From Candidatus Gastranaerophilales bacterium (GTDB lineage Bacteria; Cyanobacteriota; Vampirovibrionia; Gastranaerophilales; JANQFW01): a stretch of DNA of 44,808 nucleotides. The notes below the pieces were generated by a model, which saw nothing but the letters and a program-made list of their open reading frames with translations, made no database searches and had not been told where the DNA came from. Shown here in pieces: positions 25,085 to 32,299 of the stretch (position 1 is the stretch's first letter; each line of letters opens with the position of its first letter). Both the position numbers and the translations under genes were made by a program. Where the stretch lies: the NCBI GenBank assembly GCA_028280605.1, contig JANQLL010000229.1, positions 1 to 44,808 of the forward strand, given 5' to 3'.

Positions 25085-27200
25085 AATATTAAAAACAAGA
25101 GCAAATATTATGTTTGATAATAACAGACGAAATAAAACAATTGAATATTTAAAATCCTTGTGGACTCCCCAAGGAGGATATTCAAATTTTACTAATGGAG
25201 AAGTTGAGCCTCAACCTTCTCTTAGTGTTTTAATGTCGTTTGGGCACTTTGGATTACCCCCTTATCGCCCTGATGAAACATTATCTTACATAAAATCCTA
25301 CTGGAATAAAGAAACAGGTGGATTCATTAATCCTTCATCAGGAAAAGTCGAGGTTTTAAGCAGCGCTTTAGGGCTTTTGGTATTGAATGCAATCGGGGCA
25401 GTGGATTTTTTTAATGAGTGCCTGCCTTTGGTCTTAAACTATATGAATGCAAATGCTAAATCCCAAGAAGATCATTTTATGTTTATAGGTGCTATTGATG
25501 AATGCAAAATTTCCTTTTATCCCGAGAAATCGATCAAATTTTTCAGAGATATGGAAAAGCAAGACGGCACTTTCGGATATTCTGTTTTGCTTAATGCAAT
25601 TGCGTCAAGTGCATTGTTAAGATTGAACGAAAAACTGCAAAATCCTGAAGCTGTTAAAAATATATTGGTTTCAGCTCAACAAAAAGACGGCGGTTTTGCT
25701 GAAAAAGGCGAAACTTCCAACTTATGGGTCACTTATTGTGTAATGCGGGCTATAGATCTTTTAAACCAGTCTTTTGATTCTATGAATCTTCAAAACTGGG
25801 TATTAAACCTGCAGCAAGAGCAAGGCGGTTTCGCTACTCCTGGGAATAAAGCTTCTGCTAACGAGACCTATCAATGCTTGAGCATATTAAATTGGATAAG
25901 CAAACCTGTTATTGAAGCGGCAAGGTCAGGAGATGTGTGCTACCTTAAAAAATGGTTAAGCCAAGGTGGAGATCCTGACTTAATAAATCCTGAAGGATGG
26001 ACTCCGCTACTTGCGGCATCTGTTAGAGGGCATTCGGAAGTTGTGGAATTTTTATTATCAAATGACATTCCCAGAGGAAAAACAGCTAATCTTGATATTA
26101 AGCTTAATGCGGCTGATGCTTCCGCGATATTTTTTGCCGGGCAGTCAGGCAATATTAATACAGCAAAAGCTATCCTTAAAAGAAATCCGCAGCAATTGTT
26201 TGACGTTAATAAGGTAAATGGCCATACATTGTTGCTTCAGGCTGCTTTTTTCGGTTCTGAAAAACACTTGAAAATGGCTCAATGGATTCTTGATGATATT
26301 GGAGAAATACTCGATATTCCCGAATGTGAAACTGAAAAAATTGAAAAAGCCAGATTTAACCTTACTGTAATGACAAATGTCAGAGGCTACAATTGTTTAA
26401 CTATGGCTGAGCTATGGGGGAATGAAGCTTCTCAAGAGCTTTTTGCCCGTTATGATAAAAGCACGAAAGCTGATAGAGAAGCTTATTTAAATAAACTTCT
26501 CGCCCAAATAGCTCCTGAAAAGCCTAGTGACGAAAAAGAAAAGCTTAAACAACATCTTAGTGATGACTTTGTTAAAATTGTTGCTGAAGGTTTTGAAAAA
26601 CTCAGCTCTATTTCTATGGAAGAGTCTGAAAAAATGAAAGAAGCTCAAAAAGATATAATGAACTCAATTAACAATATTGTTTCAAATCCTGACTTTGATA
26701 TTAATCACTTAGGAGGTCCTTTAAGTCAAACACCATTGATTTTTGCGATTACAGGTGTAGATAACTCTGATGAAATTGCTAAATTCAGGCTTGAGTTAGC
26801 TTCATTTTTACTTAATCACTCAGCAGATCCTGACATCCCGGAAAAACATCCGATGGCAATAGATGCTGTGATTAGAGCAGCTGTTTTGAACCATTTTGAT
26901 ATTCTTAAATTAATTTCAGAACACATGCCTCCTTTGGCTTTTGCTTCTGCAATGAATGAAAAGCCTGCCATAAATGGTCAAACAGCATTGCAAGATACGG
27001 TTCATAGAGCATTAACATCTTCAGGTGAACACTTAACAAGGCATTTAGAACAAATAAAATGGTGCGTGTCTAAAGGTGCCAGGTATGACATTGAGGATCA
27101 TACAGGAGTCTCACCTGAAAAACTTGCAAGAGAAGCTCTAAATGATTCTGTTTATAAAGACCAGGCCAAAGTTGTTATGCAAGCTTTAGGGATTCAGTAA
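25071..27200 (+). CDS. Prenyltransferase-like alpha/alpha-barrel fused to ankyrin repeats
   Basis: The 709-residue protein has two parts. Residues ~20-285 carry repeats of the squalene-oxidase/prenyltransferase-beta type, with TPQGGYSNF, KETGGFINPSSG, QQKDGGFAEKGETSNLWVTY and LQQEQGGFATPG followed by ANETYQCLSIL. The Zn ligands of protein prenyltransferases are not evident, nor is a DxDD cyclase motif. Residues ~285-410 are ankyrin-like (EAARSGDVCYLKKWLSQGGD, GWTPLLAASVRGHSEVVEFL). A helical linker follows (~470-540), then more ankyrin-like text (~545-705) with SQTPLIFAITG and NGQTALQDTV. Probably a binding or scaffold protein. The ATG at 25071 has GAAGGA 8 nt upstream; an in-frame ATG at 25110 has none. 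Confidence 0.75.
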   Translation: MAGNRILKTRANIMFDNNRRNKTIEYLKSLWTPQGGYSNFTNGEVEPQPSLSVLMSFGHFGLPPYRPDETLSYIKSYWNKETGGFINPSSGKVEVLSSALGLLVLNAIGAVDFFNECLPLVLNYMNANAKSQEDHFMFIGAIDECKISFYPEKSIKFFRDMEKQDGTFGYSVLLNAIASSALLRLNEKLQNPEAVKNILVSAQQKDGGFAEKGETSNLWVTYCVMRAIDLLNQSFDSMNLQNWVLNLQQEQGGFATPGNKASANETYQCLSILNWISKPVIEAARSGDVCYLKKWLSQGGDPDLINPEGWTPLLAASVRGHSEVVEFLLSNDIPRGKTANLDIKLNAADASAIFFAGQSGNINTAKAILKRNPQQLFDVNKVNGHTLLLQAAFFGSEKHLKMAQWILDDIGEILDIPECETEKIEKARFNLTVMTNVRGYNCLTMAELWGNEASQELFARYDKSTKADREAYLNKLLAQIAPEKPSDEKEKLKQHLSDDFVKIVAEGFEKLSSISMEESEKMKEAQKDIMNSINNIVSNPDFDINHLGGPLSQTPLIFAITGVDNSDEIAKFRLELASFLLNHSADPDIPEKHPMAIDAVIRAAVLNHFDILKLISEHMPPLAFASAMNEKPAINGQTALQDTVHRALTSSGEHLTRHLEQIKWCVSKGARYDIEDHTGVSPEKLAREALNDSVYKDQAKVVMQALGIQ

Positions 27201-27247
27201 GGGATTTCATAATAAAAAATAATTTAAATTTAAAAGGAAGTAAAGTA

Positions 27248-27829
27248 ATGAAATTAAAAAATAAAAAAATAGGCATTCTTATAGAAAGCGATTTCTACGA
27301 AAAAGAAATATTTTATTATCAATCACGTTTTGCGGAGCAAGGCGTGGAATTACATTTCCTGACAAGGCTGTGGGGACAGGATAAAATAACATTCCATGGG
27401 CATGAATACAAAGTACCATTTGAGTGTAGAGAAAGCTTTGAGAACATGAGCGATGAAACCTTGAACAGCTATGATGCAATAATTGTTCCTGCAGGATTTG
27501 TATCTGATAGGCTCAGGTATACTACTGATGTTAACGAATTAGCTCCGGCTTGCGAGTTTATCAAAAGAGTTTTCGCTCATAAATCAATTTTAAAAGGTAT
27601 TATTTGTCACGGCTTATGGATTTTATCCTCAATCGCGTGTGATAAAAATATAAAAGGAAGAAAAGTTACAACTCATAATAATCTTGTTGCTGACGCAAAA
27701 AACATGGGATTAAATTACTTAAATGAAGATATTGTGGTAGATGATGACCTTGTTACAGGAAGAACAGGCGATCATTGCAATGTATTCAGCTCAAAAATTA
27801 TAGAAATACTTGAAAGTAAAAAAAAATAA
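27248..27829 (+). CDS. DJ-1/PfpI-family protein, third of three
   Basis: The 193-residue protein is a compact PfpI/DJ-1 member: KKIGILIESDFYEKEIFYY with the conserved Glu, YDAIIVPAGFVSDRL, and the nucleophile Cys120-His121 in LKGIICHGLWILSS. GRKVTTHNNL and the C-terminal VTGRTGDHCNVFSSKIIEIL also fit. It is shorter than the two larger paralogs upstream, so it belongs to another subgroup. It follows the ankyrin gene by 47 nt and precedes the debranching enzyme by 19 nt. PfpI-type protease, deglycase or chaperone activity is possible. Confidence 0.85.
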   Translation: MKLKNKKIGILIESDFYEKEIFYYQSRFAEQGVELHFLTRLWGQDKITFHGHEYKVPFECRESFENMSDETLNSYDAIIVPAGFVSDRLRYTTDVNELAPACEFIKRVFAHKSILKGIICHGLWILSSIACDKNIKGRKVTTHNNLVADAKNMGLNYLNEDIVVDDDLVTGRTGDHCNVFSSKIIEILESKKK

Positions 27830-27848
27830 ATTTAGAGGATTAATTAAT

Positions 27849-29963
27849 ATGCAATTAGTATACGAAAAAACCAAATATGAATATGAAATTGGCGAGCCTT
27901 GTCCTCTTGGAGCTTCTGTTGATAAAGATAAAGGAGGGGTTAATTTTTCGGTTTTCTCTTCTGAAGCTGATTTTATTCAACTTCTTTTATTTAAAACTCC
28001 TGATGACGTTGAGCCTTTCCAAATTATTGACCTTAATCAAGAAGATAATAGTGACTTTGGATTTTGGCATGTATTTGTCAAGGATCTGCCTATAGGCACA
28101 AATTATGCTTATAGGGTAAACGGGCCGATAGGAGAAAGCCAAGGGTATCGCTACAACTTCAACAAAGTAGTTTTAGACCCTTATGCTAAGGGTGTTACTA
28201 CAAATCTGTGGAATAGAGTTGATGCTTGTAACACAGAAGATAATCTTGAAACTTCAATGAGATGTTCTGTGATTGATGTTTCTGATTATGATTGGGAAGG
28301 AATTAAAGACAAAAAGCCTCAGACTCCCCTTAGTGAAACAGTTATTTATGAAATGCATGCCGGCGGATTTACTAAATCTCCAACGTCAGATGTTGAACAC
28401 AAAGGAACTTTTCTTGGAATAATAGATAAGATACCTTACTTAAAGCAACTTGGAGTAACCGCTATAGAAATAATGCCTGTAATGCAGTTTGATGATAAAG
28501 AAAAAAATTACTGGGGTTACAGCACTCTGAGCTTTTTCGCGCCTCATCCTTCTTATTGCGTTTCTCCCCAAAGGGCAAGCCAGCTTAATGAGTTTAGGGA
28601 TATGGTTAAAGCCCTTCATCAAAACGGAATAGAAGTAATTTTGGATGTTGTTTACAATCACACTGATGAGGGTAACCAAAATGGTCCGACAATAAGCTTT
28701 AAAGGACTTGATAACAAGACATATTATTTCCTTGCTCCTGATAAACGCTATTATATGAACTTCTCCGGAACCGGAAATACCTTAAATTGCAATCATCCTA
28801 TTGTCCAAAAAATGATAATTGAAAGCTTGGAATTTTGGGCAAGAGATATGCAGGTTGACGGGTTCAGATTTGATTTAGGCTCTATTCTTTCAAGGGATAC
28901 TTATGGAAATATAATGGAATATCCTCCGGTCTTATGGGGCATAGAACTTAGAGAAAGCTTGACAGATTGCAAGCTTATAACAGAGCCTTGGGATGCTGAC
29001 GGATTATATGAGCTTGGAAATATTCATGGTTACAGATGGTCTCAATGGAATGGCCATTACAGAGATATAATAAGAAGTTTCGTTAAAGGCGATCCCGGAA
29101 TCATAGGGCAAGTTGCCGGCAAAATGTCAGGCAGTCCCGATTTATTTCAGTCATCCGGACATCTTGCGGTAAGCGGAATAAACTTTGTGACCTGTCATGA
29201 CGGATTTACCCTTAACGACCTTGTTTCCTATAATTACAAACACAATGAAGAAAACGGCGAAGGCAATCGCGACGGAAATGACAATAACATAAGCTGGAAC
29301 TGCGGAATTGAAGGAGAAACTGACAATCCTGATGTCAATGCTTTAAGAACCAGACAGATTAAGAACTTTATTGCTGTTCTGTTCCTTTCAAAAGGTATTC
29401 CTATGATGCTTGCCGGCGATGAAATAAGAAGAACCCAAGGAGGTAACAATAACGGTTACTGCCTTAATAACGAAAAAGGCTGGATAAATTGGGATTTATT
29501 TAATAATAACGAAGATATATATAATTTCTTCTCAAGAATGATTCAACTGAGAAAAGAAACTTTCTTCCTTCAGACAAGACATTTTTACAATGGTCAGGTT
29601 TCTGAGTTGCATACAAGAGGGTTGAAGGATATTAACTGGCATGGAACAATACTAAACGCTCCGGGCTGGGATGATTCTAATGCAAGATCTCTTGCTTTCA
29701 CTATTGCAGGAGTTTCTCCCGATAATATAAGCGAATCTAACGGCTACAAAAATAAAGAGAATTTTAAGGATCAGGATGTTCATGTAATGATGAATATGTA
29801 TTGGGAGTCTTTAGATTTTGAAATTCCTCAAATACAAGGAAGAAAATGGTATAAGTACGTTGATACTTATGAAGCTGACAATAATACAGAGTCTTTACAT
29901 AACGGAAATACTTATAACGTAAAACCAAGAAGTGTAGTTGTACTAATTTCAAAAGAAAATTAA
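27849..29963 (+). CDS. glgX: Glycogen debranching enzyme, GlgX/isoamylase type (GH13)
   Basis: The 704-residue protein hydrolyses alpha-1,6 branches of glycogen or limit dextrins. An N-terminal CBM48-like domain (GASVDKDKGGVNFSVFSS) precedes a GH13 barrel. The four GH13 regions are visible: DVVYNHT near 266, GFRFD with nucleophile Asp342, TEPWD with acid/base Glu379, and CHDG with Asp451. The start is the ATG at 27849, with AGAGGAT upstream. The in-frame TTG at 27810 lies inside the previous gene. It is 11 nt from the epimerase gene. Confidence 0.9.
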   Translation: MQLVYEKTKYEYEIGEPCPLGASVDKDKGGVNFSVFSSEADFIQLLLFKTPDDVEPFQIIDLNQEDNSDFGFWHVFVKDLPIGTNYAYRVNGPIGESQGYRYNFNKVVLDPYAKGVTTNLWNRVDACNTEDNLETSMRCSVIDVSDYDWEGIKDKKPQTPLSETVIYEMHAGGFTKSPTSDVEHKGTFLGIIDKIPYLKQLGVTAIEIMPVMQFDDKEKNYWGYSTLSFFAPHPSYCVSPQRASQLNEFRDMVKALHQNGIEVILDVVYNHTDEGNQNGPTISFKGLDNKTYYFLAPDKRYYMNFSGTGNTLNCNHPIVQKMIIESLEFWARDMQVDGFRFDLGSILSRDTYGNIMEYPPVLWGIELRESLTDCKLITEPWDADGLYELGNIHGYRWSQWNGHYRDIIRSFVKGDPGIIGQVAGKMSGSPDLFQSSGHLAVSGINFVTCHDGFTLNDLVSYNYKHNEENGEGNRDGNDNNISWNCGIEGETDNPDVNALRTRQIKNFIAVLFLSKGIPMMLAGDEIRRTQGGNNNGYCLNNEKGWINWDLFNNNEDIYNFFSRMIQLRKETFFLQTRHFYNGQVSELHTRGLKDINWHGTILNAPGWDDSNARSLAFTIAGVSPDNISESNGYKNKENFKDQDVHVMMNMYWESLDFEIPQIQGRKWYKYVDTYEADNNTESLHNGNTYNVKPRSVVVLISKEN

Positions 29964-29974
29964 GGAGAAAAGAG

Positions 29975-32086
29975 ATGGCTAATACACAAACACAAGGATT
30001 AGAAATCCTTGAAGGACAGAGAAAACAAGAGTTTAAGAACTTTACCCACAGCATGAAAATCATGGGCAAAGTTGTTGAAGTTGATATTGAAAATGCGGCT
30101 TTCAGGCTCAAATGCAGAAACGGCACTGACTATCTTGTTAAAATCGGAGCTGAAACCTGGTTTAGCATGCTTCAAAATCTTGATAAGCTAGGTACAGACA
30201 GATTTCCAAATCCTGAAAATTTTGACTACTCAAATCCTTCAGACAGAGTAAAAAAATATCTTAAAAAAAATATGCTTGTATCTGTTTACGGAATATTTGT
30301 TGTTGACGAAAACAAGAAAATATTTGAAGGAAGGGCAATAGAACTTTATCAAGAATACGATAAAACCGGTTCTTATGATGATAATTATATTTTTGAGAAA
30401 GGCCACTGGTGGCTAACCCAAATAAATGCACTGGGAAATACCTGGCTTGACTACTTATTTGGCGATGCAAAAACTTATGATTTCTCAAAGTATCGTACAA
30501 ATATAGGTATAACAGGTCTTCCTTCCGATGACAAGCTTCAAGAGTGCGCTACCCTTTCAAGGCTTATTTACGGGCTTTCTTCAGCTTACCTGTTAACAGG
30601 ATGCGAAAGGTTTCTAAACGCAGCTACAGAAGGCGTTAAGTACCAAAGAGAAAAATTCCGCAGCTTAAGCCATGACGGGAAACATATTTTCTGGGCGTAC
30701 GGAAGAAAAATCACTCCAAACGGACAAGCTCATTCCGAGCTTATAATACCTTCTCAAAATAATGATGATCTGGGAACAATTCCTTTATATGAGCAAATTT
30801 ACGCACTTGCCGGAATTACCCAATACTACAGAATTACCTCTGATTGGGAAGCCCTTGAGGATATAAAAAGAACCGTTAAAACATTTAATGATTTTTATCT
30901 TGATCCTGATGAAAATTATGGCGGTTACTTCTCTCATATCGATTATGTAACTTTAAGCTGGAATTCAGACGTACTTGCTGAAAGAGGAAGTTATAACAAC
31001 AAGGCCAAGAAAAACTGGAACTCTGTAGGCGATCATATTCCGGCTTATCTTGTAAATCTTGTTCTTGCACTTGATCCGTTACCAAAAAATGACGACTATG
31101 AAGATATAAATGAATTTGTGAATAAATGCAAAAAAATACTTGACGAAACAAGTTCTTTAATTGCTGAAAAATTCACTGATACAAATGAAAGCATCCCTTA
31201 CGTTAACGAAAGATTTTTCAGAGATTGGACACCTGACCAAACATGGGGATGGCAGCAAGATAGAGCTGTTTGCGGGCATAACTTTAAAATAGCCTGGAAT
31301 TTAACCCGGGTAGCTAATTACTACGAAGCTGAGAAGCATCAGCTTGAACAAAAAAACAAGGAAAAAACACATCCGGATTCTGAACTTATAGAAAGAGTCG
31401 ATGCAACTCAGATAAAAATTAATAAGCTCATGAAAATGGCTAAGAGGCTTGGCGATGAAATGGCAATAGCCGGTATTGACCAAGTAAGAAGCGGTGTGTT
31501 TGATGTTGTCGAAAGAAAGCCAATGGATGAGCTTACTGACTTTGCCTGGGGCAACACAAAAGATTTTTGGCAGCAAGAACAAGGCATTTTAGCTTATCTA
31601 ATTTTATACGGATATTATAGAGATGATGAAGACTATAAAGAAAATACAGACAATTATAAAGCCCTGGCAAGAGAGTTAATGGCGTTCTGGAATAGGCATT
31701 ATCTTGATCTTGATTCAGGAGGAGTTTTCTTTAGGGTAACAGATGATGGCATTCCTGATATAAGAGGGCAATTTGGCACAAAAGGCGGTCATTCCATTAG
31801 CGGTTACCACGCTTTTGAGTTGAATTATCTTGCTCACATTTATATTAAGGCATTTGTAACCAGAAGCTCATTCTGCTTATACTTTAAGCCTAATCTAAAT
31901 AACAGGTCAGGTTCTATAAATGTTCTTCCTGATTTTGTAAAGCCAAATACTTTATACATTAAGAGCATTACTATAGACGGCAAAGAAAGAACATCAGTTG
32001 ACAGGCATAATTTCCAAGTAGAGTTATGTAAGTCTGAATGTAATTCTTCAGTTGTTGTTGAGTTTGATCATGTTTCAAATTTATAA
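29975..32086 (+). CDS. AGE-family epimerase/isomerase with N-terminal extension
   Basis: The 703-residue protein contains an (alpha/alpha)6 barrel of the N-acylglucosamine 2-epimerase / cellobiose epimerase superfamily from about residue 125. It has ENYGGYFSHIDY, a catalytic-type His435 in VCGHNFKIAWNLTRV, EQGILAYLILYGYY and GHSISGYHAFELNYLAHIYI near the C-terminus. Residues ~1-115 form an extra beta-rich domain with RLKCRNGTDYLVKIG, possibly OB-like. The family usually has ~400 residues, so this is much longer. The substrate is unknown; position after the debranching enzyme suggests a sugar. AAGGAG precedes the ATG. Confidence 0.75.
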   Translation: MANTQTQGLEILEGQRKQEFKNFTHSMKIMGKVVEVDIENAAFRLKCRNGTDYLVKIGAETWFSMLQNLDKLGTDRFPNPENFDYSNPSDRVKKYLKKNMLVSVYGIFVVDENKKIFEGRAIELYQEYDKTGSYDDNYIFEKGHWWLTQINALGNTWLDYLFGDAKTYDFSKYRTNIGITGLPSDDKLQECATLSRLIYGLSSAYLLTGCERFLNAATEGVKYQREKFRSLSHDGKHIFWAYGRKITPNGQAHSELIIPSQNNDDLGTIPLYEQIYALAGITQYYRITSDWEALEDIKRTVKTFNDFYLDPDENYGGYFSHIDYVTLSWNSDVLAERGSYNNKAKKNWNSVGDHIPAYLVNLVLALDPLPKNDDYEDINEFVNKCKKILDETSSLIAEKFTDTNESIPYVNERFFRDWTPDQTWGWQQDRAVCGHNFKIAWNLTRVANYYEAEKHQLEQKNKEKTHPDSELIERVDATQIKINKLMKMAKRLGDEMAIAGIDQVRSGVFDVVERKPMDELTDFAWGNTKDFWQQEQGILAYLILYGYYRDDEDYKENTDNYKALARELMAFWNRHYLDLDSGGVFFRVTDDGIPDIRGQFGTKGGHSISGYHAFELNYLAHIYIKAFVTRSSFCLYFKPNLNNRSGSINVLPDFVKPNTLYIKSITIDGKERTSVDRHNFQVELCKSECNSSVVVEFDHVSNL

Positions 32087-32132
32087 TTTATTTTAATATA
32101 TATTATAAATATTTAAAAAAATAAAAATATAT

Positions 32133-32166
32133 AAAAACCTCCTATTAAAAAAATGGGAGGTTTTTT
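32133..32166 (+). terminator. Rho-independent terminator of the DJ-1/glgX/epimerase operon
   Basis: AAACCTCC and GGGAGGTTT form a stem around TATTAAAAAAAT, followed by six Ts, 47 nt after the epimerase stop. Confidence 0.9.
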
Positions 32167-32299
32167 ACTCTAAATTTTTAGATGTAATAAAAACAAGAAT
32201 AAAATTGTAAATATATCTTTAATTTTAATTTAAAAATAATCTCTGTTTTTGTTAGAATTTAAACAACTTCCATATGAAAAAAGGCAGGGAGAGATTGAT

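Noticed and set aside
27810..27848. Upstream TTG start for the debranching enzyme
   Set aside because: It lies inside the preceding gene and adds a lysine-rich leader; the ATG at 27849 has a good Shine-Dalgarno and fits the family N-terminus.
29764..30126. Minus-strand ORF of 120 codons across the glgX/epimerase junction
   Set aside because: It is antisense to two supported genes, has a low-complexity hydrophobic translation and no ribosome-binding site.
32249..32299. Upstream TTG start for the TPR-CHAT gene
   Set aside because: The ATG at 32300 has AGGGAGAG at good spacing; the upstream start has none.
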